A stretch of 64,000 nt of DNA, taken from assembly GCA_051201605.1 (NCBI GenBank), contig CP179201.1:2666001-2730000 (forward strand), read 5' to 3'. Position 1 is the first letter of the stretch; each line of letters begins with the position of its first letter. The notes beneath the pieces are model-generated. The model made no database searches. It was not told the origin of the DNA and saw nothing but the letters and a program-made list of their open reading frames with translations. A program made the position numbers and the translations under genes. Shown here piece by piece: positions 1 through 8,909 of the stretch. This stretch comes from CABZJG01 sp902512685 (GTDB lineage Bacteria > Pseudomonadota > Alphaproteobacteria > Rhodobacterales > Rhodobacteraceae).

Positions 1-1
1 T

Positions 2-421
2 GGCGATACCACCGGGCTTTATCACGGCACCCAGCAGATCAACCAAGCGCAAATGGACCGCTGGTCCTTGGTGGCCACACTGAACTATCTGTCCATCGAA
101 GCAGAAACCGCAATTGTTCTGGCCAAAGCGCCGCATTACAACACTGAAAGCGGGCGCAAAACCGTTAAACAGATGGTCACAGTTGCCGATTTGACCCGCA
201 CCGCTTTTATGAACGGCGATCTGTCCACAGTTATGAGCCCGCGCACCGTGATTAACTGGGCGCAAAATGCCAAAATTTTCCGCAACAGCCTCGGCTATGC
301 GTTCCGGCTTTCATTTTTGAACAAATGCGACGAACTGGAACGCCAGACAGTGGCCGAATTTTATCAGCGCTGTTTTGACGAAGAGCTGCCAGAAAGTGCG
401 GCCAGCGTCAATCTGGGCTAA
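2..421 (+). CDS. cobS: Cobaltochelatase AAA+ subunit CobS, C-terminal part
   Basis: The frame is open from the window edge, so the N-terminal two thirds lie outside. The visible 139 residues begin GDTTGLYHGTQQINQ and continue through the lid region of a MoxR-type AAA+ ATPase (MSPRTVINWA, arginine-finger area), then a short C-terminal helix. CobS works with CobT and CobN to insert cobalt into hydrogenobyrinic acid a,c-diamide in the aerobic cobalamin pathway; ATP hydrolysis by the CobST ring drives insertion by CobN. The next gene on the same strand is cobT, as expected. Walker A and B are upstream of the window and cannot be checked. Identity is firm because the residual sequence and neighbour both fit. 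Confidence 0.93.
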   Translation, partial: GDTTGLYHGTQQINQAQMDRWSLVATLNYLSIEAETAIVLAKAPHYNTESGRKTVKQMVTVADLTRTAFMNGDLSTVMSPRTVINWAQNAKIFRNSLGYAFRLSFLNKCDELERQTVAEFYQRCFDEELPESAASVNLG

Positions 422-524
422 GCATTCGTGATCCGCGTCTTCGGGTGCGGGCGCATGGCACAAGGCTATAAATTAAACTGCGCTTTGGGCTTGTAATTTT
501 TTTCGAGTGAGCGAGACTTGGCCA

Positions 525-2402
525 ATGGTACAGCACTCAGACAACCCAGCCGACCCGTTTAAAAAGGCCCTTGCCGAGGCCACCAAAGTGATGGCCGATG
601 ATCCTGAATTATCGGTAACATATTCAGTGGATCCCACAGGGCTGTCCGGGGATACCATGCGGCTGCCTCAGGTCAGCAGGCGCATGAGCCGCGATGAGGT
701 TCTGGTGGCGCGCGGAACCGCGGATGCGCTGGCGCTGCACCGAAAATACCACAATGATGCGACCCATAACAAATACTGCCCGCAAGGCAACATTGCACAA
801 GAGCTTTATGAAGCCATGGAGGTTGCCCGCTGCGAAGCCATGGGCGCGCGTGATATGCCGGGAACCGCCGGAAATATTGACGCCAAAATTGGCGCAGAGG
901 CTGCGCAGAAGGGCTATGAACAAATAACTGATCGCGCAGATGCCCCGCTTGCGACGGCCACCGGATATTTAATCCGCCATCTTGCGACAGGCCGCGATTT
1001 GCCCGCCGGGGCGCAAAATGTAATGGAACTGTGGCGCGATTTTATCGAAGGTCAGGCGAGCGAGCAGCTGAATAATCTAGATGATATTCTGTCTGATCAA
1101 GCCGATTTTGCCCGTTTTGCTCGGCAGATTATTTCCGATCTTGGATATGGTGACCAACTCGGCGATGACCCCGATGAAATGGATGACGAAGCGCAGGATG
1201 ACGCCGATCAAACCGAAGAGGATGATCAGGATCCCGACAGCACCGGCCAGGACGACAGCTCCGAAGATGAAGCTGACGCCAACCCAGAGCAAAGTCAGGA
1301 TGAGCAACAAGACCCCACGGCGGCGCAAATTAGCCTGGATGACAGCGCGGACGACGAAATAGAAGATGATGCGGACATGCCTGAAGGCGATACGCCACAA
1401 GAGCAGCCAGCGCCGGCGCCCGTGTCCGATGCCGATCCAGATTACAAAGTTTATGATCAAAAATTTGACGAAGAGATCAAAGCCGAGGATCTGGCAGAAC
1501 CTGCCGAGCTTGAACGTCTGCGCGCCTATCTGGACCAACAGCTTGAGCCACTCAAAGGCGCGGTGGCCCGTTTGGCCAATAAACTGCAGCGCCGACTTCA
1601 GGCGCAGCAAAACCGCAGTTGGCTGTTTGATCTGGATGAAGGCATTTTAGATGCAGGACGCTTGGCCCGTGTGGTTAGCACACCGACCACGCCGCTCAGC
1701 TTTAAAATGGAAAAAGATACAGAGTTTCGTGATACTGTTGTGACGCTTTTGCTGGACAACTCCGGCTCTATGCGCGGGCGGCCCATTTCCATTGCGGCCA
1801 TCTGCGCGGATGTTCTGGCGCGTACGCTGGAGCGGTGCAACGTCAAGGTCGAAATCTTGGGCTTTACCACCCGCGCATGGAAAGGCGGGCAAAGCCGCGA
1901 GCAATGGCTCAATGAGGGCCGGCCCCAGCAACCCGGGCGGCTCAATGATTTGCGCCACATTATCTACAAAGGTGCAGATGCACCTTGGCGGCGCGTGCGC
2001 TCGAACCTCGGTCTGATGATGAAAGAGGGCTTGCTCAAGGAAAATATCGACGGCGAAGCGCTGGAATGGGCGCACCGCCGCATGGCCAACCGTCCAGAAG
2101 CGCGCAAAATCCTTATGGTGATTTCTGATGGGGCGCCGGTGGATGACAGCACTTTGTCGGTCAATGCTGCAAATTATCTTGAAAAACACCTGCGCGATGT
2201 CATTGCCATGGTGGAAAGGCGCAAAGCCGTTGAATTGCTGGCCATTGGCATCGGCCACGATGTGACCCGCTATTATGAACGGGCGGTCACCATCACCGAT
2301 GTCGAGCAATTGGCGGGCGCAATGACCGAGCAGCTTGCCGCATTGTTTGATACCGATCCGCGCGCCCGTGCACGGGCGATGGGATTGCGCAAAACCGGAT
2401 AG
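525..2402 (+). CDS. cobT: Cobaltochelatase subunit CobT
   Basis: About 625 residues. CobT is the non-ATPase partner of CobS in the aerobic cobaltochelatase. Three parts are visible: a globular N-terminus (DNPADPFKKAL...), a strongly acidic Asp/Glu/Gln-rich linker at roughly residues 210-300, and a C-terminal von Willebrand A domain with the MIDAS motif DNSGSMRG near residue 410 and later ISDGAP. A GTG at 507 in the same frame would add six residues, but neither start has a good ribosome site; the ATG at 525 was preferred because the family normally begins four to five residues before DNPADPF. The gene follows cobS after about 100 bases and is followed by an aminopeptidase gene after 3 bases. 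Confidence 0.96.
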   Translation: MVQHSDNPADPFKKALAEATKVMADDPELSVTYSVDPTGLSGDTMRLPQVSRRMSRDEVLVARGTADALALHRKYHNDATHNKYCPQGNIAQELYEAMEVARCEAMGARDMPGTAGNIDAKIGAEAAQKGYEQITDRADAPLATATGYLIRHLATGRDLPAGAQNVMELWRDFIEGQASEQLNNLDDILSDQADFARFARQIISDLGYGDQLGDDPDEMDDEAQDDADQTEEDDQDPDSTGQDDSSEDEADANPEQSQDEQQDPTAAQISLDDSADDEIEDDADMPEGDTPQEQPAPAPVSDADPDYKVYDQKFDEEIKAEDLAEPAELERLRAYLDQQLEPLKGAVARLANKLQRRLQAQQNRSWLFDLDEGILDAGRLARVVSTPTTPLSFKMEKDTEFRDTVVTLLLDNSGSMRGRPISIAAICADVLARTLERCNVKVEILGFTTRAWKGGQSREQWLNEGRPQQPGRLNDLRHIIYKGADAPWRRVRSNLGLMMKEGLLKENIDGEALEWAHRRMANRPEARKILMVISDGAPVDDSTLSVNAANYLEKHLRDVIAMVERRKAVELLAIGIGHDVTRYYERAVTITDVEQLAGAMTEQLAALFDTDPRARARAMGLRKTG

Positions 2403-2405
2403 AAT

Positions 2406-4211
2406 ATGACAAAGGCATTATATCAAAGCTTTGAAGATCAATCCGACCCAGATCAGGGGCCAGAGCGCCTACGCCTATTGCGCCATGAGATTGCCGCGCG
2501 CGGTCTTTCTGGATACCTAGTGCCGCGCACCGATGTGCATCAGGGCGAATATGTTGCAGCGCGCGATGAACGGCTGGCCTGGCTTACTGGGTTCACTGGC
2601 TCGGCTGGTTTCTGCACGGTTTTGCCGACATGCGCAGGTGTTTTTGTCGATGGGCGTTACCGTGTTCAAGTTAAAACCCAGGTTCGGGATGTCTTTACAC
2701 CGGTCGATTGGCCCGAAGTTAAAGTGCCCGACTGGCTTCGCGGCAACTTGACCGAGGGCACCATTGGCTTTGACCCTTGGCTGCATACACTGAGCGAGAT
2801 TGAAGGCTATTCCAAAGCCTTGGATGGCAGCGGCATTACGCTCAACCCCTGCGAAAATTTAATTGACCTTATCTGGCCGGATCAACCAGAGGCGCCCATG
2901 GCAAATGCTTTTGCCTATGAAGAAAAATACGCCGGCAAAACCCATCTGCAAAAGCGTCAGGATATCGCGCGTGCGCTCAAGGACGCGGGCCAAAACGCGG
3001 CGGTCATCACCCTGCCTGACAGTCTGGCATGGCTGCTCAATATTCGCGGCGGCGATGTCAGCCATGTGCCAATAGCCCATGGTTTTATGATATTTCACAG
3101 CGATGCCAGTGCCGATTTATTTATGACCAAAGAAAAACTGTCGAGCATTGGCGATCATCTTGGGCCGGATATCCGCATGCACACACCGGATAGCTTTGGA
3201 AAATATCTTTCCACCCTGACAGGAAGCGTGCGCATTGATCCCGATAATGTGCCTATGGCTGTGGCCAGTATTCTGACCATCGCAGACATTGCAACCGAGC
3301 AAGCGCAAGACCCGACCATCCTGCCAAAAGCGTGCAAAAACTCTGTCGAGCTGATGCAGGCGCGCGGCGCGCATTTGCGCGATGCGGCTGCCATGTGCGA
3401 ATTTTTGTGCTGGCTGGATGCCCAAGCGATCGGGACATTAAGCGAAATAGATGTCGCCGTGGCGCTGGAAGGTTTTCGCCGTGCAGATCCGGCACTGACT
3501 GACATTAGCTTTGATACCATTTCCGCCAGCGGCCCCAATGCCGCATTGCCACATTACAGCGTTACAAAAGCCAGCAACCGCCAACTCAAAGAGGGCGAAG
3601 TGATGCTGGTCGACAGCGGCGGCCAGTATTTGGACGGCACCACAGATATCACCCGCACCATTGCGGTCGGACCGCAGCCGGATGCGGTCAAACGCGCATT
3701 CACCCGGGTTTTGCAGGGTATGATCGCCATTTCTAAGCTGCGCTTTCCCGCGGGTATGGCCGGCCGCGATCTTGATGCCTTTGCCCGCGCCGCGCTGTGG
3801 GCAGCCGGTCAGGACTTTAATCATGGAACCGGCCATGGCGTGGGCCAGTTTCTAAGTGTGCACGAAGGTCCACAGCGTCTTTCCCGTCAGTCAACAATCG
3901 CCTTTGAAGCCGGGATGATCCTATCCAATGAGCCGGGATTTTATCAAGAAAACCAGTTTGGAATTCGCACCGAAAACCTATTGGTGGTGCAGCCTGCAGC
4001 CCTCCCCGAAGAGGGCAATATCAAGACCCTTTTTGAATTTGAAACACTGACTTTTGTGCCAATTGATCTGCGCATGGTTATGGCTGAAATGCTGTCTGAG
4101 CACGAGAAAATCTGGCTCAACACCTATCATCAAACCTGCCGCGACAAAATAAACCATCGCCTTAGCGCCCATTCTAGGGTATGGTTAGATCAGGCTACAC
4201 GGCCGATTTAA
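2406..4211 (+). CDS. Aminopeptidase P family (M24B) metallopeptidase
   Basis: 601 residues, the long three-domain form of Xaa-Pro aminopeptidase: two creatinase-like N-terminal domains (residues about 20-310), a pita-bread catalytic domain and a C-terminal extension. The two-metal ligands are visible in order: Asp in MLVDSGG, Asp in GTTDITRT, His in NHGTGHGVG, Glu in LSNEPGF and Glu in GIRTEN, between about residues 400 and 525. It releases N-terminal residues from peptides with proline at position 2, probably in the cytoplasm, as there is no signal peptide. It starts 3 bases after cobT and is likely cotranscribed; no functional link to cobalamin is evident. Exact peptide specificity is inferred from family only. 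Confidence 0.93.
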   Translation: MTKALYQSFEDQSDPDQGPERLRLLRHEIAARGLSGYLVPRTDVHQGEYVAARDERLAWLTGFTGSAGFCTVLPTCAGVFVDGRYRVQVKTQVRDVFTPVDWPEVKVPDWLRGNLTEGTIGFDPWLHTLSEIEGYSKALDGSGITLNPCENLIDLIWPDQPEAPMANAFAYEEKYAGKTHLQKRQDIARALKDAGQNAAVITLPDSLAWLLNIRGGDVSHVPIAHGFMIFHSDASADLFMTKEKLSSIGDHLGPDIRMHTPDSFGKYLSTLTGSVRIDPDNVPMAVASILTIADIATEQAQDPTILPKACKNSVELMQARGAHLRDAAAMCEFLCWLDAQAIGTLSEIDVAVALEGFRRADPALTDISFDTISASGPNAALPHYSVTKASNRQLKEGEVMLVDSGGQYLDGTTDITRTIAVGPQPDAVKRAFTRVLQGMIAISKLRFPAGMAGRDLDAFARAALWAAGQDFNHGTGHGVGQFLSVHEGPQRLSRQSTIAFEAGMILSNEPGFYQENQFGIRTENLLVVQPAALPEEGNIKTLFEFETLTFVPIDLRMVMAEMLSEHEKIWLNTYHQTCRDKINHRLSAHSRVWLDQATRPI

Positions 4212-4262
4212 GACATTTTAATTTCGCAGATCGCAGAAATTGCCTGCTTGAAAAGGGGCATT

Positions 4263-4601
4263 ATGAGCGCACGCATACGGATATCAAAAGCTGGGGGAAC
4301 CTGGACAGTGCGCGCCGGCGGCGCGATAATCGGTGAAAGCAATGCCGCGCTAGAACTGGTTGAAAACGGTCTTGATCCGGTGATTTATTTTCCAAGAGAT
4401 GATGTGGCTATGGTTTTTTTGGATCGCAGCAGAAAATCCAGCCAATGCAAACACAAAGGCAAAGCCAATTATTTTTCCATCGTGACCAAAAATACGACTT
4501 TGGAAAATGCCGGTTGGAGCTATGAAGCCCCAAATCCCGCAGCCTCCGCCATTGCCGGCCATCTTGCATTTTATTCAACCGATACCGTCACTGTCGGCTG
4601 A
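4263..4601 (+). CDS. DUF427 domain protein
   Basis: 112 residues forming a single DUF427 domain, a small beta-rich fold seen alone or duplicated in many bacteria; its biochemical role is not established. Conserved-looking elements are the WTVRAGG start, the central VIYFPRDDV and the CKHKGKANYF segment, followed by AWSYE-like NAGWSYEAP. The start at 4263 was chosen because AAAAGGGG lies 6 bases upstream; an in-frame TTG at 4248 overlaps that ribosome site and is unlikely. It is 51 bases after the aminopeptidase gene, so it may be the last gene of that unit. Confidence 0.88.
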   Translation: MSARIRISKAGGTWTVRAGGAIIGESNAALELVENGLDPVIYFPRDDVAMVFLDRSRKSSQCKHKGKANYFSIVTKNTTLENAGWSYEAPNPAASAIAGHLAFYSTDTVTVG

Positions 4602-4747
4602 TCAGGCCCTGCGCTTTTGCCGCCGTGCAAAGCTGGGTATGAGAGCCGTTTTTTGTTAGTCCGAACGGCTTAAAACAGGAATACGCTGCGCAAAAATATC
4701 CCTGTTAGCTTTGCGCGGATCCCACCAATTCTGCAGGAGAGGGTTTT

Positions 4748-4769
4748 AGACTGGTTTTACGGTCTTTTT
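4748..4769 (+). terminator. Possible intrinsic terminator after DUF427 gene
   Basis: AGACTG and CGGTCT can pair (one G-U) around a 6-base loop, followed directly by TTTTTATT. The stem is short, so this is only a candidate. The rest of the 219-base gap (4602-4820) shows only an AGCCGTT/AACGGCT inverted repeat near 4643-4670 without a T tract. Confidence 0.3.
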
Positions 4770-4820
4770 ATTGGCTTAATTCAGCGTTACCTTTGGGCTA
4801 AATTCACTCAGGAGCCCGCG

Positions 4821-6194
4821 ATGACAAACGCCGCTGCCCTCAACGCCATTGAGCCTTTGCTGCAAAAACGGCTTAACCGTTCTGCGGCGGACCGCGATCT
4901 GCACGGCCGCTCGGAAAGCCATTTCCCCCCCATGCCGCCGGACGCTGTTGCCTATGTTGAAAGCACCGAAGAGGTTCAGCAAGTGATGCGTATTTGTGCA
5001 CAGCATGGCTGCCCGGTGATTGGATGGGGCACTGGCACTTCGCTAGAGGGGCATACCTCAGCGCCGCGCGGTGGTCTGGCGGTTGATTTTTCCCGCATGG
5101 GCCAAGTGTTGCAAATCAACCCTGATGACATGAACGGCGTTGTTCAACCCGGCCTGACGCGCGAAGCGCTGAACCTAGAGCTGCGCCATAGCGGGCTATT
5201 TTTCTCGGTGGATCCCGGCGCCGATGCCTCAATTGGCGGGATGGCCGCAACGCGGGCCAGCGGCACAACCACCCTGCGATATGGCACCATGCGCGACAAT
5301 GTCCTTGGCCTTCAGGTTGTGCTTGCAGATGGGCGGGTGATTAGAACCGGAACCCGCGCCCGCAAATCGGCTGCCGGCTATGATTTAACCGCGCTTTTTG
5401 TCGGCTCGGAAGGCACCTTGGGACTGATCACAGAAATCAGCCTTCGCCTGCACCCCCGGCCCGAAGCCATCAGCGCCGGCATTGTCGCTTTTGAACGGAT
5501 GGATCAAGCGGTGCGCGCTGTGGTGGACACAATCCAGCTCAGCCTGCCAATGGCGCGCCTTGAATTTGTCGATGCCGCCACCGCGGCGGCATTTAATCTA
5601 TACGCCGGCGCAGATATGGCTGAAAAACCGCATCTTTTATTTGAACTGCACGGCTCTGATCAAAGCGTTGCAGAACATGCCCGAAGTTTTGGCGAAATTT
5701 GCACAGCCGAGGGCGGTGAGGCCTTTCAGTGGTCCTCGCAAACCGAGGAGCGCCAAGCGCTGTGGACCCTGCGCCACAATGCCTATTATGCCATTTTGGC
5801 AACCCGCCCGGGCGCGCGCGCCATCGTGACCGACATTTGCGTGCCGATCTCCCGTCTGGCCGAAGCGGTCGAAGACACCCGGGCCGATATTGCCGCCAGC
5901 CCGATCACTGGCCCGATTTTAGGCCATGTCGGGGATGGTAACTTTCACGCAATCTTGCTGATTGATCCCGACAATGCCGCCGAGCGCAGCGCAGCTTTGC
6001 GCCTGTCTGACCAGATGGTGGATCGGGCCTTGCGCCTTGGCGGCACTGCCACGGGAGAGCATGGCGTGGGCATGGGCAAGCTCAAATTCATGGATCAGGA
6101 ACATGGCCCGGCCTGGGGCCTCATGGGTGATCTCAAACGCCAACTTGATCCACTGAACATTCTCAACCCCGGCAAGCTTGTGCAGCAGAACTGA
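4821..6194 (+). CDS. FAD-linked 2-hydroxyacid dehydrogenase (D-lactate dehydrogenase / GlcD type)
   Basis: 457 residues with an FAD_binding_4 (PCMH) domain in the N-terminal half (GWGTGTSLEGH, PGADASIGGMAATRASGTTT, GSEGTLGLITE) and a FAD-oxidase C-terminal domain containing GHVGDGNFHAILLIDP and a C-terminal TATGEHGVGMGKLKFM. This architecture oxidises D-2-hydroxyacids such as D-lactate or glycolate and passes electrons to cytochrome c or quinone. No glcE/glcF partners are adjacent, which favours a single-subunit D-lactate dehydrogenase over glycolate oxidase. AGGAG lies about 7 bases before the ATG. Substrate is inferred; family assignment is firm. It converges on recN with a 66-base gap. Confidence 0.88.
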   Translation: MTNAAALNAIEPLLQKRLNRSAADRDLHGRSESHFPPMPPDAVAYVESTEEVQQVMRICAQHGCPVIGWGTGTSLEGHTSAPRGGLAVDFSRMGQVLQINPDDMNGVVQPGLTREALNLELRHSGLFFSVDPGADASIGGMAATRASGTTTLRYGTMRDNVLGLQVVLADGRVIRTGTRARKSAAGYDLTALFVGSEGTLGLITEISLRLHPRPEAISAGIVAFERMDQAVRAVVDTIQLSLPMARLEFVDAATAAAFNLYAGADMAEKPHLLFELHGSDQSVAEHARSFGEICTAEGGEAFQWSSQTEERQALWTLRHNAYYAILATRPGARAIVTDICVPISRLAEAVEDTRADIAASPITGPILGHVGDGNFHAILLIDPDNAAERSAALRLSDQMVDRALRLGGTATGEHGVGMGKLKFMDQEHGPAWGLMGDLKRQLDPLNILNPGKLVQQN

Positions 6195-6200
6195 TCGTGC

Positions 6201-6222
6201 TTTTTTCTTTGCCAAAATACTC
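6201..6222. repeat. Dispersed intergenic motif, copy 1
   Basis: A run of six T, CTTTGC, then (C)AAAATACTC. A 21-of-22 match lies at 21783-21804. Both copies sit just outside gene ends in intergenic DNA. Possibly a shared transcription-stop or relic sequence; function unknown. Confidence 0.5.
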
Positions 6223-6260
6223 CCGCCGGAGGCACAGCCAAAAGGGGCGCATGGCTCGCC

Positions 6261-7913
6261 TTACGATCTATCCAGCAGCGCTTTGGCCGCCGCTTTCGCC
6301 TCGGCTGTGACCTGCGTGCCGGAAATCATCCGGGCGATTTCATCGACCCGTTCCTCTGCATCAAGGGCGCGCACAAGCGAACGGGTTTGGTCGGCGGTTT
6401 GTTCTTTGATCACCTGAAAATGCGCTTGAGCGCAGGCGGCCACCTGCGGCGAATGGGTCACAACCAATATCTGGCCCTCAGCTGCCAGACGGGATAGCCG
6501 CCGTCCCACCGCATCAGCGGTTGCCCCGCCGACCCCGCGATCAATCTCGTCAAACATCATGGTGGCCTGCGATCGGCCGATGCTAAGACACATTTTCAGC
6601 GCAAGCATAAAGCGGCTCAACTCGCCCCCCGATGCAATCTTGGCCAGCGGACCAGAGGGCGCGCCGGGGTTCGTTGCCACGCAAAACGCAACCTGATCGG
6701 CCCCTGCCGGCCCCTCGGCGCCGGGGCTCACCTGGGTTTCAAACACCGCACGCTCTAATTTCAGGGGTGGCAATTCAGCGGCCATTGCCGCATCAAGTTT
6801 TTCAGCCGCCGCGTGACGCGCAAGGCGCAGCTCTGAACTGGCCGCGTGATACCCGCTTTGTGCCCTAACCAAATCGGCGCGCATTTGCTCTAAGGTTTGG
6901 CCGCTGCTGTCCAATGCCGCCAAGCGCGTGCTTAATTCAGAGCAAAAGGCGCTCAGTTCTTCAATCGGTACCTGATGTTTACGCGCCAATCCACGGATCG
7001 CAAACAACCGCTCTTCGGTGATCTCAAGCTCTTCGGGATTGAAGTCTAATGCCTGCAGGCAACCTTCGATCCCGCTTTGGGCGTCCTGCAATTCAATCAT
7101 GACCCGTTCAAGCGCCGCGATCGGAGCCTGCAAATGTGGCCCAGCCGTTTCCAGCGCCCCGTCAAGCCAGCGCGACGCATCCCCGATCAAGCCTTCTGCG
7201 CCCTCGCGCCCAAGCGCCGCTTGGGCTTTTGCCACATCTTCGCGAATGCGCGCAGCCGATTGCATCATCCGCCGGCGGGCATCCAGCTCTGCCTCTTCGC
7301 CGGGGCGCGGATCAAGCGTAGAAAGCTCGGCCACCGCATGGCGTAAAAATGCCTCTTCTGCCTGCAGTGCTTCAACCTCTGCCTCGGTTTTTGCAACCGA
7401 TTTTTGCACCGCGCTTAAGCTGGCCCATGCTTTGGAGGTTTGGCTTATCTGCGGGCCATATGCACCAAAGGCATCCAGTAACAGCCGATGGCCTTTGGCA
7501 TCCAAAAGACCGCGATCATCATGCTGGCCATGCAGTTCGACCAAATGCTGTGACAGCAATCGCAGCACTTCGCCGGACACCCGGCGGTCATTGACCCAGG
7601 CGGTTTTACGGCCGTCGACGCTGTTGTGCCGGCGCAAAATTAATTCCTCGGAAACCGGCAAACCGGCCTCCTTTAAAATTTGCCGTGCGGGATGGTTTTC
7701 AGCAAGATCAAACCATGCAACCACCTCGCCGTGATCTGCGCCCTTACGCACCAGTTCCGCGCGCCCGCGCCAGCCGAGCACAAATCCCAGACAATCAAGT
7801 AAAATGGATTTACCGGCCCCAGTTTCACCAGTCAAAACATTCAAACCGGCTTCAAACTGAAGCTCCAGATGATCAATGATCAACATATCGCGGATCGTTA
7901 AACCCTTGAGCAT
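6261..7913 (-). CDS. recN: DNA repair protein RecN
   Basis: 550 residues, the normal RecN length. It is an SMC-like ATPase that tethers DNA ends during double-strand break repair. Visible parts: Walker A GETGAGKS near residue 34, a long coiled-coil middle with Ala/Glu/Leu-rich heptads, ABC signature ASGGELSRFMLAL and Walker B TMMFDEIDRGVGG in the last third. It is the distal gene of the division cluster, 40 bases after bamD, the usual position in Rhodobacterales. No LexA box was recognised in front of it; expression probably depends on the upstream operon. Confidence 0.96.
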   Translation of the reverse strand: MLKGLTIRDMLIIDHLELQFEAGLNVLTGETGAGKSILLDCLGFVLGWRGRAELVRKGADHGEVVAWFDLAENHPARQILKEAGLPVSEELILRRHNSVDGRKTAWVNDRRVSGEVLRLLSQHLVELHGQHDDRGLLDAKGHRLLLDAFGAYGPQISQTSKAWASLSAVQKSVAKTEAEVEALQAEEAFLRHAVAELSTLDPRPGEEAELDARRRMMQSAARIREDVAKAQAALGREGAEGLIGDASRWLDGALETAGPHLQAPIAALERVMIELQDAQSGIEGCLQALDFNPEELEITEERLFAIRGLARKHQVPIEELSAFCSELSTRLAALDSSGQTLEQMRADLVRAQSGYHAASSELRLARHAAAEKLDAAMAAELPPLKLERAVFETQVSPGAEGPAGADQVAFCVATNPGAPSGPLAKIASGGELSRFMLALKMCLSIGRSQATMMFDEIDRGVGGATADAVGRRLSRLAAEGQILVVTHSPQVAACAQAHFQVIKEQTADQTRSLVRALDAEERVDEIARMISGTQVTAEAKAAAKALLDRS

Positions 7914-7953
7914 CTTTCCGCTTCGCCCTTTTTAAGAACTGCTATTGATCGTC

Positions 7954-8799
7954 TCACAGCCATTGCCCTTTAAGCACTTGACGGTACACCCGCGAAAGCC
8001 AGCCGGCACCAGAAGCTCCAGGCGACAGCCCCTCGGTGCCGAGCAAGGCGTAGCTGTCTTTATACCAACTGCTATTCGGGTAATTATGGCCCAAAATCGC
8101 GGCAGCGGTTTGCGCTTCTTGGGCAAGCCCCAGCGATAGATAGGCTTCAACCAGACGGTGAAGCGCCTCGGCGGTATGTGCCGTGGTTTGGAAATTTTCA
8201 ACCACAGTGCGAAAGCGGTTGATCCCTGCGGCATAGTTTTTGGATTTAAGGTAATAACGCCCAATTTCCATTTCCTTGGCCGCCAGTTGGTCAAACGCTA
8301 GGTCAAATTTTAGCTTTGCAGGTTCGGCATAATCGCTATTGGGATATTGCTCGATCACCACCCTTAGAGCCTGAAGCGCCTCAATGGTTGCGCCTTGATC
8401 GCGGCCCACATCAGCGATCTGGTCATAATAGGTCAGTGCCAGCAAATATGCCGCATATGCGGCATCATCTTCGGCGGGGTAAAAATCAATGAAGCGCTGC
8501 GCAGCGGCGCGGCTTTCTTCATAAGAAGGTTCAAGATGCAGGGCATAGGCCTGCATGATCAACGCGCGTTTTGCCCATTCAGAATAGGGATAAAGCCGCT
8601 CTATTTCAGAGAAAAATACAGCCCCCTCTTTGTATCTTTTGCGGCTTAGCTCATATTCGCCTTTTTGAAAAATCTGCTCTGCGGTTAATTTTTCTACGTC
8701 CGAGCTGAGGTTGAAGGTGCTCGAATCGCTGCAGGCCGTCACGCTCAGCAAACCCACCATTGCCAAAATCCAGACACCACGAAGATTGCCGAAAGACAT
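7954..8799 (-). CDS. bamD: Outer membrane assembly lipoprotein BamD
   Basis: 281 residues. BamD is the essential lipoprotein of the BAM complex that inserts beta-barrel proteins in the outer membrane. A lipoprotein signal is visible: MSFGNLRG, a hydrophobic core and lipobox VTAC, giving Cys at about position 23. The mature part holds TPR-like helices (KGEYELSRKRYKEGAVFFSEIERLYP, then repeats at AAAQRFIDFYP, LRVVIEQYPNSDYA). The start at 8799 was chosen because it gives this signal and has AAGGAAAT just upstream; an in-frame ATG at 8880 would place 27 polar residues before the signal. It lies between lpxC and recN. Confidence 0.95.
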   Translation of the reverse strand: MSFGNLRGVWILAMVGLLSVTACSDSSTFNLSSDVEKLTAEQIFQKGEYELSRKRYKEGAVFFSEIERLYPYSEWAKRALIMQAYALHLEPSYEESRAAAQRFIDFYPAEDDAAYAAYLLALTYYDQIADVGRDQGATIEALQALRVVIEQYPNSDYAEPAKLKFDLAFDQLAAKEMEIGRYYLKSKNYAAGINRFRTVVENFQTTAHTAEALHRLVEAYLSLGLAQEAQTAAAILGHNYPNSSWYKDSYALLGTEGLSPGASGAGWLSRVYRQVLKGQWL

Positions 8800-8909
8800 G
8801 CCTATTTCCTTTTGCGTTTGATTTATACTCTCGAATTGCGCGATCTTTGATACCATGTAGCACAGAAATTTTTCCGGCAAAATGCCTGATCCGCAAGAGT
8901 GTTATTTAA

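Noticed and set aside
1077..1610. Long open frame antisense to cobT
   Set aside because: It lies within the acidic linker of cobT, is Ile/Val/Arg-rich as expected of the complement of Asp/Glu codons, and has no recognisable domain.
7018..7734. 238-codon open frame antisense to recN
   Set aside because: It is Ser/Ala/Arg-rich low-complexity complement of the recN coiled-coil region; no domain or start signal.
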